Source: Pyrus communis
Lineage: Eukaryota > Streptophyta > Magnoliopsida > Rosales > Rosaceae
Assembly: GCF_963583255.1 (NCBI RefSeq)
Contig: NC_084813.1
Coordinates: 2,729,001-2,793,000, forward strand
DNA: 64,000 nucleotides
Direction of reading: 5' to 3'
Of this stretch, positions 54,449 to 64,000 are shown one piece after another. Below the pieces are notes generated by a model. That model was given only the letters and a program-made list of their open reading frames with translations, was not told the origin of the DNA and searched no databases. Position 1 is the first letter of the stretch. The number at the start of each line of letters is the position of its first letter. A program made the position numbers and the translations under genes.

Positions 54449-57400
54449 ATGACTCGTAGCTCTCGGCCTATTATAGAGAACATCTCCGACTTTGACGGTG
54501 ATTTTGAACGCACTTTGAGGAGAACGAGGAGTCAACAAGAGCCACCACAACCTCCACCACAACCTGGGCTTGAAGAAGACGAAGTAGGTGTAGAAGAAAA
54601 GCCCACGGATCAGATTTTTGAAGAAGAACAAGCCATGGCAGCAGATAATAGAACCATCAAGGAGCTTTCGGCCTCGGGTTTGGATAATGCATTGCCTCTT
54701 TGTATCCAATACCCCACGGCTGCAGAGGGGAAGACTGAGGAATTTGAACTCAAATCCAGTTTGTTACACCATATTCCGAAGTTCCATGGCTTGTCTATGG
54801 AAGACCCCAACAAACACTTGAAGGAGTTCGAGGTGGTTTGTTCGAGCATGACCCCCGTCAATGTGGATGGGAGTATATTGAAGATGAAGGCCTTTCCATT
54901 TTCACTTATGGACAAGGCCAAAGATTGGCTCTACGAACTAGCCCCGGGAACTGTGACTTCGTGGGAGAGTATGAAGCGTGCTTTCTTGGAGAAATTCTTC
55001 CCTACTTCGAGAGTGATTCTCCTACGGAAGAAAATTAGTGGTACTCAACAGAATCATGGTGAGACATTCCCGGCTTATTATGAGCGCTTCAAGGGCCTTG
55101 TAGCTTCATGTCCTCAACATCAAATGAAGGAGGAACTTCTCCTTCAATATTTCTATGAGGGCCTCCTTCCTATCGAACGTCAAATGCTTGATGCATCAGC
55201 GGGAGGAGCATTGGTGGACAAAACACCAAGGGATGCCAAGATTCTCATAGCCAACCGAGCGCTCAACGCTCAACAATATGAAGGAGTGGGTCAAAGGGAA
55301 GCCCCACGACAACAAAGTGTAAATGAGGTGAGTGCTATTTCTGAAATTCAATCACAACTTGCTAATCTTACTTCTCTTGTTTCTCAGGTTATGATTGGTC
55401 CAAAAGCACAAGAACACCAAGTTTGTGGCGTGTGCTCAATTCAAGGGCATCCATCCGACAAGTGCCCTCAACTAATCGAGAATGGTGGGTGGGAATCTGC
55501 CAATGCAATTGGTTTCCAAGGACAAAATCAAAACAACCCATACTCGAACACTTACAATGCCGGATGGAGGGACCATCCAAACTTCAAATGGAGGGAGCCA
55601 CAACAAGCTGCCCAACAAGGAGGATTTAGGCCACACCCCCCTGGTTTTTATTCCAAGCCGTATGCACCCCAACAACCCCAACGACCCCAACAACCTTCGG
55701 CATCATCTCATTCAGGTACGTCCTTGGAAAGTGATCAAGCTATGCAATTACTAACCTCTATTTCGCAGGGGTTGCAAAATCAAAACAACCGGATAGCAAA
55801 TAACGAGAAGGAGATGACGGATATGAAGAAACAAATAGGGCAGATTTCTGAGTTCCTTGGACAGATTAGAGAGCAAGGAAAGCTTCCTAGCTCAACCACA
55901 GTCAATCCAAAGGGAGGATTCGAATCCGCCAAGGCCATCACCCTAAGGGGTGGAAAAGAAGTTGGGACCGAGCCAAACAATCCCAAATCTGCCCAGAAAG
56001 TAGATGAAGAGACGACACAACCTGAGGCAGATCACCCTAACTCGGCCAAATCAGGTAATTTAAGTTCAAATTCATGTACTTCACGTCCTAATCTGCCCAA
56101 TGTACCTTTTCCTCGCAGGTTCATGCAAGAAAAAAAGGAAGAAAGCGAGAAGGACATTCTTGAAACGTTCCGGAAGGTGCAAGTGAACATACCGCTTCTC
56201 GATGCAATCAAACAGGTTCCAAAGTATGCTAAATTCCTCAAGGACCTATGCAATACAAAGAGAAGAAGGGCAAACAAAGAGGTAGTGAAGGTAAGCGAGA
56301 ATGTGTCCGCTGTTTTGCAACGTAAACTGCCTACCAAGTGCAAAGACCCCGGTAGTTTCACGATTCCTTGTGTGATTGGACATAATCGTTTTGAACATGC
56401 CATGCTTGATTTAGGTGCATCCATAAATGTCATGCCTTATTCTATTTATGCATCTATGAATTTGGGTGAATTAAAACAAGATGGTGTAATTATACAATTG
56501 GCCAATCGTTCTAACGCGTATCCAAAAGGAGTTTTGGAAGATGTGCTTGTGCAGGTGAACCATTTAATTTTTCCGGCTGATTTCTACGTCCTAGACATGG
56601 AGGATTCAGCCCATTCTACATCTTTGCCGATTCTCCTTGGTAGGCCATTCATAAAGACGGCCCGAACGAAGATTGATGTATACAAAGGCACCTTGACAAT
56701 GGAATTCGATGGGGAAGTGATTGATTTTAATATTTCTGAAACTATGAGATATCCCGTTGATGACCATTCTTGTTTTTCCATTGATGTTATCGATTCTTTG
56801 GCGCAGGTATACCTTGAAGAATTGAACGAGGACGCCCTGGAAACAACCATCACTAAGGCCATAGAGTGCAAAAATGAAGGATTTGGGCCAATGCAAGGCC
56901 ACGGCAAGGAGGAGGAATTCTTTGCAATGGGTTCTAGTGAAGAAATAATTGAGGTTGTGGCAGCCCTTGAGTCATTGCCACAACAATATGGTAAGGTTCC
57001 ACTCTCACTTTCAAATTCAGTTTCCACTAAGATGCTACCTTCTGTTGTTCAGGCACCATCGCTTGAACTAAAGCCGTTGCCGGACCATTTGAAGTATGTG
57101 TTTTTGGGAGAAGGCGAAACATTGCCCGTCATCATTTCATCAAGTCTCACGGCAATGGAGGAGGAGAAGCTTTTGAGGGTGCTGCGAGAACACAAAACGG
57201 CCATAGGGTGGACTTTGGCCAACATTAAAGGAATAAGCCCTACCACATGCATGCACCGTATACTTCTTGAGGAGGGGACTAAGCCATCCCGAGAGGCTCA
57301 ACGCCGTCTCAACCCTCCGATGATGGAAGTGGTGAAGAAGGAAATAATCAAGCTTTTGGATTGCGGAGTGATCTACCCTATCTCCGATAGCCGTTGGGTC

Positions 57401-59971
57401 TCTCCAGTTCAAGTCGTTCCCAAGAAGTCCGGAGTAACTGTTATCAAGAATGATGAGAATGAGCTCGTACCTACACGCATTCAGACTGGATGGCGAGTAT
57501 GTATCGATTACCGGAAGCTAAATGCCATGACTAGGAAAGATCACTTTCCTTTGCCATTCATCGAACAGATGCTTGAAAGGTTAGCCGGTCATGCTTTTTA
57601 CTGTTTTCTTGATGGATACTCTAGATATAACCAAATTGTGATAGCCCCGGATGATCAAGAGAAGACCACATTCACATGTCCCTTTGGAACATTTGCTTAT
57701 CGTCGCATGCCATTTGGCTTATGCAACGCACCGGCCACTTTCCAAAGGTGTATGGTAAGTATATTTTCCGATTTTGTTGAAAAGATCATTGAGATTTTCA
57801 TGGATGATTTCAGTGTATTTGGGAGTTCATTTGATAATTGCTTGGATAATCTGACCTTAATTTTGAAACGATGTGTTGAAACTAACCTTGTCTTGAATTG
57901 GGAGAAATCTCACTTTATGGTGAAACAAGGTATAGTTTTAAGACATATTGTTTCAGAAAAAGGAATTGAAGTAGATAAATCGAAAATAGACCTTGTACGT
58001 CACTTACCCTCTCCTACTTCGGTTAGAGAGGTACGTTCGTTTCTTGGCCATGCAGGGTTCTATAGGCGTTTTATCAAGGACTTCTCCAAGATGTCCAACC
58101 CTCTTTGCCGATTGCTTCAAAAAGATGTGCCATTCAAGTTTGATGAAGAGTGTAATTCGGCATTTAACCAACTCAAGGAGAAGCTAATCTCGGCCCCCAT
58201 TATTGTACCTCCAGATTGGAGCCTTCCGTTCGAGCTCATGTGCGATGCATCCGACTATGCATTAGGAGCTGTTCTAGGACAAAGAAGAGACAAGCGGCCG
58301 CATGTCATATACTATGCCTCTCGGACTCTCAATGATGCCCAATTGAACTACTCCACGACGGAAAAAGAACTTCTAGCTGTGGTTTTTGCTTTAGATAAAT
58401 TCCGTTCATATTTAATTGGTACTAAAGTAATCGTTTATTCTGATCATGCAGCTTTGAGGTACTTGCTCACGAAAAAGGAAGCAAAGCCGAGGCTTATCCG
58501 TTGGATTCTTCTTCTTCAAGAATTTGATATTGAAATCCGGGATAAGAAAGGAAGCGAGAATGTAGTGGCTGACCATTTAAGCCGAATGATCCACGAGGAG
58601 CATGAACATGCCGTGCCTATCCCTGAAACTTTTCCCGATGAGCAGCTGCTATCCATTGAGGTAAGTGAACCATGGTATGCAGATTTAGTGAATTACTTGG
58701 TGGCTAAACAAATTCCAAATGAACTAAACAAGCACCAACGTGATAAGCTTAAAAATGATGCACGTTTCTATGTTTGGGATGACCCTTATTTGTGGAAGTA
58801 TTGCTCAGATCAAATTGTACGTAGATGTGTGCATGATTCTGAATTTCACTCAATTCTAAGCTTTTGTCACACATATGCATGTGGTGGTCATTTTGGCACA
58901 CAACGCACTGCCCTCAAGGTTCTAGAGTGTGGTTTTTATTGGCCGACTATATTTAGGGATGCTAGAACCTTTTGTATGTCTTGTGATCGTTGCCAACGAA
59001 TGGGTAACATAGGTACCAAGGACCAAATGCCGCAAACCCCTGTCTTTAATGTTGAAATTTTTGATGTTTGGGGCATTGATTTCATGGGCCCTTTCCCTCC
59101 ATCTTATGGTTTCACTTATATCTTGCTAGCCGTTGATTATGTTTCTAAATGGGTGGAAGCAAAAGCCACCCGTACGAACGATTCTAAGGTGGTTGCAGAT
59201 TTCGTGAAAACTAACATTTTTGCTAGGTTTGGAATGCCGAGAGTAATCATAAGTGATGGAGGGTCTCACTTTTGCAATCGGACCATTGAGGCGTTGCTAA
59301 GAAAGTACCATGTCAACCATAAGGTCTCCACACCTTACCATCCTCAAACAAATGGCCAAGCCGAGGTGTCTAACCGAGAAATCAAACAAATTTTGGAGAA
59401 GACCGTTGGACCAACAAGGAGGGATTGGAGCTTACGTTTAGATGATGCACTGTGGGCATATCGTACGGCATACAAAACACCCATTGGGATGTCACCTTTT
59501 CGGCTCGTCTATGGTAAGCCATGTCATTTGCCCGTAGAGTTAGAGCACAAGGCACATTGGGCCGTGAAGACTTTCAACATGGACATAGAAGCAGCGGGAG
59601 TTCATAGGAAGCTCCAATTGAATGAACTTGAGGAGATTCGGAATGAAGCCTATGAGAATGCCCGGATGTACAAAGCCAAGACCAAAGCATTCCATGATAA
59701 AATGATTCGAACCAAGACCTTCACAGTTGGGCAGAAAGTGTTACTTTTCAACTCTCGCCTACGTTTGTTTCCTGGTAAGTTGCGTTCTAAATGGATTGGC
59801 CCATTTGTTGTTACTAATGTTTTCCCTCATGGTGCAGTGCAAATCAAAAGTTCAAGGACGCAGCAAGAATTCAAAGTGAATGGGCAGCGATTGAAGCCCT
59901 ATTACGAGATGTTTGAGGAGCATGTCGTGGAGGAGGTACCCCTCCATGCCGTGGAACCTAGTCAAGCTTAA
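54449..59971 (+). CDS. Athila-type Gag-Pol polyprotein
   Basis: 1840 codons in one uninterrupted frame, starting at the first ATG of the short leader (MTRSSRPI). Gag core about residues 85-280 ([20 protein letters not shown]); CCHC knuckle [14 protein letters not shown] (about 325-338); protease with DLGAS (about 653) and LLGRPF (about 730); reverse transcriptase about 950-1190 with FMDD (about 1116); RNase H about 1255-1385 ([24 protein letters not shown]); integrase with HTYACGGH...CMSCDRC (about 1473-1516) and the DDE triad in [15 protein letters not shown] and NGQAEVSN (about 1541, 1601, 1637); GPF-type C-terminus KWIGPFVV. No chromodomain and no sense env-like ORF after it. The combination fits the Athila lineage. 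It could supply enzymes to elements 1-3, although its own 5' LTR is now split. Confidence 0.93.
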   Translation: MTRSSRPIIENISDFDGDFERTLRRTRSQQEPPQPPPQPGLEEDEVGVEEKPTDQIFEEEQAMAADNRTIKELSASGLDNALPLCIQYPTAAEGKTEEFELKSSLLHHIPKFHGLSMEDPNKHLKEFEVVCSSMTPVNVDGSILKMKAFPFSLMDKAKDWLYELAPGTVTSWESMKRAFLEKFFPTSRVILLRKKISGTQQNHGETFPAYYERFKGLVASCPQHQMKEELLLQYFYEGLLPIERQMLDASAGGALVDKTPRDAKILIANRALNAQQYEGVGQREAPRQQSVNEVSAISEIQSQLANLTSLVSQVMIGPKAQEHQVCGVCSIQGHPSDKCPQLIENGGWESANAIGFQGQNQNNPYSNTYNAGWRDHPNFKWREPQQAAQQGGFRPHPPGFYSKPYAPQQPQRPQQPSASSHSGTSLESDQAMQLLTSISQGLQNQNNRIANNEKEMTDMKKQIGQISEFLGQIREQGKLPSSTTVNPKGGFESAKAITLRGGKEVGTEPNNPKSAQKVDEETTQPEADHPNSAKSGNLSSNSCTSRPNLPNVPFPRRFMQEKKEESEKDILETFRKVQVNIPLLDAIKQVPKYAKFLKDLCNTKRRRANKEVVKVSENVSAVLQRKLPTKCKDPGSFTIPCVIGHNRFEHAMLDLGASINVMPYSIYASMNLGELKQDGVIIQLANRSNAYPKGVLEDVLVQVNHLIFPADFYVLDMEDSAHSTSLPILLGRPFIKTARTKIDVYKGTLTMEFDGEVIDFNISETMRYPVDDHSCFSIDVIDSLAQVYLEELNEDALETTITKAIECKNEGFGPMQGHGKEEEFFAMGSSEEIIEVVAALESLPQQYGKVPLSLSNSVSTKMLPSVVQAPSLELKPLPDHLKYVFLGEGETLPVIISSSLTAMEEEKLLRVLREHKTAIGWTLANIKGISPTTCMHRILLEEGTKPSREAQRRLNPPMMEVVKKEIIKLLDCGVIYPISDSRWVSPVQVVPKKSGVTVIKNDENELVPTRIQTGWRVCIDYRKLNAMTRKDHFPLPFIEQMLERLAGHAFYCFLDGYSRYNQIVIAPDDQEKTTFTCPFGTFAYRRMPFGLCNAPATFQRCMVSIFSDFVEKIIEIFMDDFSVFGSSFDNCLDNLTLILKRCVETNLVLNWEKSHFMVKQGIVLRHIVSEKGIEVDKSKIDLVRHLPSPTSVREVRSFLGHAGFYRRFIKDFSKMSNPLCRLLQKDVPFKFDEECNSAFNQLKEKLISAPIIVPPDWSLPFELMCDASDYALGAVLGQRRDKRPHVIYYASRTLNDAQLNYSTTEKELLAVVFALDKFRSYLIGTKVIVYSDHAALRYLLTKKEAKPRLIRWILLLQEFDIEIRDKKGSENVVADHLSRMIHEEHEHAVPIPETFPDEQLLSIEVSEPWYADLVNYLVAKQIPNELNKHQRDKLKNDARFYVWDDPYLWKYCSDQIVRRCVHDSEFHSILSFCHTYACGGHFGTQRTALKVLECGFYWPTIFRDARTFCMSCDRCQRMGNIGTKDQMPQTPVFNVEIFDVWGIDFMGPFPPSYGFTYILLAVDYVSKWVEAKATRTNDSKVVADFVKTNIFARFGMPRVIISDGGSHFCNRTIEALLRKYHVNHKVSTPYHPQTNGQAEVSNREIKQILEKTVGPTRRDWSLRLDDALWAYRTAYKTPIGMSPFRLVYGKPCHLPVELEHKAHWAVKTFNMDIEAAGVHRKLQLNELEEIRNEAYENARMYKAKTKAFHDKMIRTKTFTVGQKVLLFNSRLRLFPGKLRSKWIGPFVVTNVFPHGAVQIKSSRTQQEFKVNGQRLKPYYEMFEEHVVEEVPLHAVEPSQA

Positions 59972-60234
59972 ATGGAGGTACCGTCCGGCTGCAAGACGTA
60001 AAAGCAAGCGCTACTTGGGAGGCAACCCATGCATTCAACAAAGGAAGACTTAGAAAGCACTCCAAATCCAGATTCCTAAAAAACTCTTCTCTTTGTTGCT
60101 ATTTCGTTTCTGCCTTGTTAGGTTGTTTAGTTGTTATTGTTTGTTTGTTTATTAATTGTGTGAGTCTATGATTGTAACATTGAGAAAATGTTTGATTTAT
60201 TGATAGGCACTGCTAAACAAAGAAAGATGGTGCT
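59972..60234 (+). other. Post-pol region with GGGAGGCAACCC motif and proximal duplication copy
   Basis: CTACTTGGGAGGCAACCCAT (60011-60030) is a conserved-looking motif after Athila pol and can form a small GGG/CCC hairpin. 60031-60199 is a diverged copy of 62069-62241, on the other side of the antisense module; both end AATGTTTGATTTA. Confidence 0.6.
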
Positions 60235-60912
60235 TCACAAAGGTTGTTTGCTTGAGGCCCCACTACGTGGCTTTACTCTTGAAGCGGAAGGCGTAGGAAC
60301 AGAAGGCATCGGAGCGGAAGGCGTAGGAACAGAAGGCATCGGAGCGGGAGGCATCAAAGATAGAGCATTCCAGGCCTCAATACTTGGCCAAGCGCTGGAT
60401 GAGCCAGGAAAAAGGTGCCTCTGGAGGAAAGACGAAAACCTTTGACGGTCACTGTGAATCCGACCTTCAGACTCTTGCAGCTCATCAAGCTTCCTCTTCA
60501 TGCCCGTCGAATAGTTGTTTGCAAGCACGTGCAAACTTCTATTCTCATACTTCAGCTGCTGGATCTCCTGCTTGAGACTTTCCACCTCTGCCATCAATGA
60601 TTCCACCTGACGGGAGCGGGCAAGCAGGCGTTGGCCCATGTTGGACACAGAACTCGCACACTGAACACTAAGTGCGAGGGACTCTTGAACGGCCAACTCA
60701 TCGGACCGTCCTGACAGCAGCCTACTATCTTTCGGAGTGAGGAGGTTCCTAGCTACTATTGTAGCTGTTGTGGCGTCCTGCATCACGGAGTCTTCACCTG
60801 TGAGAGGACCGTTAGAAGAAAAGAAAGAAGGGCGCCATACGTTACCTTGACGCGGCGCGCCCGTATCACTGCTAAGGCTCAATTCCAAGCTAAGGTTCGA
60901 TGAGTTTGCCAT
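60235..60912 (-). CDS. Antisense coiled-coil protein (element 4 copy)
   Basis: 225 codons, MANSSNLSLELSLSSDTGAP onward, antisense to gag-pol and sitting where classical Athila elements have an env-like region. The coiled coil VESLKQEIQQLKYENRSLHV and the block QRHLFPGSSSAWPSIEAWNA are present. The tail has an alternating MPSVPTPSAP repeat with two extra units, matching the 24-36-bp repeats seen in the DNA (60285-60350). There are no stops. Being in the autonomous-type element, it is the likely source of the copies in elements 1-3. Confidence 0.77.
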   Translation of the reverse strand: MANSSNLSLELSLSSDTGAPRQGNVWRPSFFSSNGPLTGEDSVMQDATTATIVARNLLTPKDSRLLSGRSDELAVQESLALSVQCASSVSNMGQRLLARSRQVESLMAEVESLKQEIQQLKYENRSLHVLANNYSTGMKRKLDELQESEGRIHSDRQRFSSFLQRHLFPGSSSAWPSIEAWNALSLMPPAPMPSVPTPSAPMPSVPTPSASRVKPRSGASSKQPL

Positions 60913-62069
60913 TTTTTTTCAAAAGTGTTCAAAGAGAAGGGATGGAGTTAAATTTCAAAGGGCCGGAGTCGATTTTCAAGAATGGGAATTCTTCAGAGTG
61001 TGTGTGTTGGGGTGATTGATAGCCCTATAAAAAGCCAAGGCGACGCGTCCCCCGATTCAAAGAGCCAGATTTTTCGGCGTAATTTAGGCGACGCTTTCTC
61101 GGCTTTTCAGAAACACGTGGAGGCCATCATCGCAACTACACCTCTTTAGCCGACAAGCGCAAAGTTCGGCGACGCGTTCTCTGCTTTTCAGAAAACGCGT
61201 GCAGCTTTGTCAAAAGGAGCCGCATCCGCACTACTACGTGTCGTTCAGAAATCGAAGGGGCGCCTGCTCAGAAATCGAATAGGCGTCGTTCAGATATCGA
61301 AGAGACATTTGTCGACAACGGTAAAAACACAGTACCACCACTTGATATTTTCTCTATATATGTCGACCTTCGTCTTTTATGGCAAGGCAAACCTGAAGAG
61401 AATGCCCAACTCTCCCTCACCTCTGAGGGCGCACTCCTAGCAAAGCCTTTCGAAATACTCAATTCTTTCTTCTTCCCCAAAGATGATACCAGATGCCTGG
61501 AGTACATATGACCCAGGAGGAAGCAGCACAACAAATACATGTGCTGATTCATTCACCGCTTCTTCAAAAGCAAAGGTATCTCATATCATCAAGGTCAAAA
61601 ACAAAAGTATCTCATATCATGCTCTTTCCCTGTCTTTTTCTTTGTCCTTGTTCTTACTCGCATGGCAAAGTAAAAGAAGCAATCAGCCGGCACTTGGAGT
61701 CAGTCTTCCGATCTGGAGCCAACTGCCTGGGATCTATTCCTGATTGCTTACCTAGCGTTGCTCTCGAGTAGTCATCTTCAACGGTTGATACACTTCCGGA
61801 GAAGGGACCACTTCTGCAAAGGGGAGCGAGTAAGGCAAGTGAAAATGATACATTGAAGCATGTGGAGACAAACATAGGCTGAGTTATCCTCCAACCCTTT
61901 TCAATACGAATTGGAAAGATTGAACAAAGAAACAGACCAAAGGGGTAAGCTCAGACCTTCGGGGAAGACCAAAAGAATCCTCCAGCCCAGTAGCACAAAG
62001 GAAAATCAATGATGGGTGGAAACCAGTTCGAGAGTAAGCCTGTGGAATCATCAAGATCAAGCCTCAATG
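60913..62069 (-). promoter_or_regulatory. Upstream part of the antisense module (element 4 copy)
   Basis: ACGCGT motifs, CACGTG (near 61110 and 61238), CTATAAAAAG (61025-61034), TATATAT (near 61355-61361) and two or three TTCAGAAATCGAA-type units (61244-61310). The outer edge ATCAAGATCAAGCCTCAATG (62050-62069) matches the Tat repeat motif. Confidence 0.4.
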
Positions 62070-63140
62070 CAATCAACAAAGAGAAGAGGGAATTTACACT
62101 CCATAACCAGATTTGCGTCCCTAAACTCTTCTCTTTGTTAATTACATTCTGCCATGTTTAGTATGTTTAGTTGTTGTTTGTGTGTTTACTTATGTTTTGT
62201 GTGAATCTATGCTTAAAACATTGAGGTCAATGTTTGATTTAAGTGTGGGGGGGGGTAACTAATGTTGTTAATGCAAATTCGTGGGATTTTATCACCCATA
62301 ACTTCAAATGTTGTTCCTTGCTGTTTTAAGGTGTTTTTAAGTTGTTTTAGAGTGTTTTAGTATGTTTTGTTTTTATAACTCCGAAAAGCACATAAAAATT
62401 TGAAAAATTGTTTTGAAAAGCCTAAAAAGAGTGTTTTGAGTCGTTTTTGTGAGTTTGTGTCTTAGGGTACCTTCCAACACAATGATAAGGATTTGGTTTA
62501 TAATTGCATGACGGTTAGAAAGAGTTATAAACATAGAGAAAAGTTTGATTTACTCTTGGTATATGCTTGGTTATGGTTATAATGTATGACTTCACATGCA
62601 ATCATAAAAGAAAAAAAAAAAAAAAATTCGTTTTTGTAACATGCTTGAAGGAAGGAACTCAAACAAACGCTACAACCCTGAGAGACTTGAGCCTATAACG
62701 TTCTTTGGAGAGTTTAATCTGTGATTTCTTGTTTTCTAAAGTCGTTGCATGATCTCATTATTCTTTGCTTGGTTACTACTTAGAAGGCGTTTCATCATAT
62801 AGTTCCAAATGCTAGAACTCATGCCCATTTCATTCAAAGTATGTTATTGATTTGCATAACACATATTCAAGATGAAGTTGTGTAGTTGCCACCATAGCCA
62901 AATAGCCTCACTTCCCATATTTCGTATATGTTGTAAGTTGTACCCCCGTTGAGCCGTGTTAGCCCATGTTCTTTGTTAACCCACTTTTTCCTCACCTAGC
63001 CTAGTTTAGGACAATCCCCACCCTTGTTCTTAAAAGATAGTGAGCATGACTTAATTGAATTCCTTTTGAGTTACATTATGAAAGAAAATAAGTGTGGGGG
63101 AGAGAATGTTTAAGTGTTTATGTTTTGAGATTCAAAAGAG

Positions 63141-63188
<48 letters not shown>

Positions 63189-63917
63189 GAATAAGTGATT
63201 GAAGAAAGGTTCCAAAACACCAATTCTGGGCGTAAATTGTCTAAATTCTCCCTTTTTGTTCAAAAGTTGAGTTTTCATTCAAAAGTGAATTCTAAGTTGA
63301 TTCAAATGCTTTGCTCACTATTTCTTTAAGAACCTTTGTTTTCCATATCCCTTCTTTGTTATCCACATACCCCAAGCCCCGTTACAACCCTTGACTTCTA
63401 TCTTGAGTGTTGTGTATTTCAATTTGTGGAGTTTGAACTTGGTATGAGCTTATGGTGTCACTGGTTCTCGCGTCTAAGTAGTAGCATTCCATTCATGAGA
63501 TCATATCTAAACATGCTTATTAAACTCCAGAAATTGCGTTCTTTGTGATACTTATATGTGAGTGTTCGTTTTCATGTTACATCAATCTTCTCACATATGA
63601 CTAGATTAGGGTGTGTAGTTAGAAATTCTGAGTGAAAATCGAGTGCATATCTTGTAAGGAATTGAGCAAATTCTCTAAGGCATGTTACTACATTCAAAAC
63701 ATGGTTTTAAATGCTTAATTGTGAACTAGTATATGGTGACTATGATTAAGAATGTACTTAAGTGTGAAGATGACTAAAATTTGTGAGAATGATGATTTTT
63801 AACATGTCATGTGCATTGGAAATCCCTAAGACGGTTGTTGGAAGGTTTAGGTTGTGTTTTACGTGTTTAGTGTCGTTTTGTTTATTTGTTTTTATTCTGT
63901 TTTGCTCGAGGACTAGC
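62070..63917 (+). other. Non-coding 3' region of element 4
   Basis: Holds the 14-bp inverted repeat (62075-62088 and 62126-62139), polypurine-like tracts (about 62238-62255 and 63085-63103) and an A tract (about 63141-63180). No supported gene. Confidence 0.6.
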
Positions 63918-63935
63918 AAAAGCTAAGTGTGGGGG
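63918..63935 (+). other. Polypurine tract of element 4
   Basis: AAAAGCTAAGTGTGGGGG, four bases before the 3' LTR; one base differs from elements 1-3. Confidence 0.8.
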
Positions 63936-63939
63936 TATT

Positions 63940-64000
63940 TGATAGGAGCATATTCATGCGACTTAAATGGCTTGTTCTCGTGCATTTACGTTATGTTTCT
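63940..64000 (+). repeat. Start of the 3' LTR of element 4 (cut by window end)
   Basis: TGATAGGAGCATATTCATGC and following bases match the LTR start; the remainder lies outside the window. Confidence 0.9.

Larger units (their letters stand above)
28929..64000 (+). mobile_element. Element 4: autonomous-type Athila element, 5' LTR split by two insertions
   Basis: The 5' LTR lies in three parts (28929-29556, 38301-39455, 53792-54319; total 2311 bp). It is followed by the tRNA-Asp primer site, intact gag-pol (54449-59971), antisense module (60235-62069), polypurine tract (63918-63935) and the first 61 bases of the 3' LTR. Element 3 and the Tat element sit in the 5' LTR, each with a perfect 5-bp duplication. 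The right end is outside the window. Confidence 0.92.

Noticed and set aside
60200..60208. LTR start (TTGATAGG) at the module junction of element 4
   Set aside because: Only eight bases match and the sequence then departs from the LTR; probably coincidence.
59972..63917. Sense env-like ORF expected in Athila elements
   Set aside because: No long sense frame follows gag-pol; the space is taken by the antisense module and non-coding DNA.

Overview
The window is plant nuclear DNA made almost entirely of young, nested LTR retrotransposons; I see no ordinary host gene. All LTRs of the main family begin TGATAGGAG and are followed by a primer site complementary to the 3' end of plant tRNA-Asp. Together with the polyprotein (FMDD reverse transcriptase, no chromodomain), this points to the Athila lineage of Ty3/gypsy. 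A 14.3-kb element of a second Ty3/gypsy lineage (Tat type, with an extra RNase H) lies on the minus strand. The host is a dicot; a Rosaceae genome such as apple or pear is my guess and is not proven here.

Layout. 1-718 is an unassigned flank. 719-2761 is a solo LTR (+). 2762-4266 is an unassigned flank. 4267-24350 is element 1, a non-autonomous Athila-type element with TSD GTGGC. Element 2 (12792-23542, TSD ATAAC), a longer relative, sits inside its 3' LTR. 24351-25096 and 28187-28928 are the older target locus, with a 79-bp minisatellite and a decayed gag-like stretch, split by a minus-strand solo LTR at 25097-28181 (TSD GTCAT). From 28929 to beyond the window end runs element 4, which carries an uninterrupted 1840-codon gag-pol (54449-59971). 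Its 5' LTR is cut twice: by element 3 (29557-38295, TSD AGCAT, non-autonomous) and by the Tat-type element (39456-53786, TSD AGCGG). The 3' LTR of element 4 starts at 63940.

How the parts relate. Element 4 encodes gag, protease, reverse transcriptase, RNase H and integrase. Elements 1-3 keep its termini, tRNA-Asp primer site and polypurine tract but retain only a fused gag-tail/protease-tail ORF, so they look like mobilised dependants. LTR pairs differ by only a few substitutions, so all complete insertions are recent.

Most unusual feature: a module of about 2 kb occurs five times. It holds an intact antisense ORF for a coiled-coil protein of about 205-229 residues plus a GC-rich upstream region. 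Four copies are in Athila-type elements and one in the Tat element, always antisense to its host element. The outer edge of the Athila copies contains a repeat motif typical of the Tat LTR and 3' UTR. In element 4 the module is bracketed by a diverged 170-bp direct duplication. Both facts suggest transfer of a Tat 3' region into an Athila element, followed by spread. Function of the protein is unknown.
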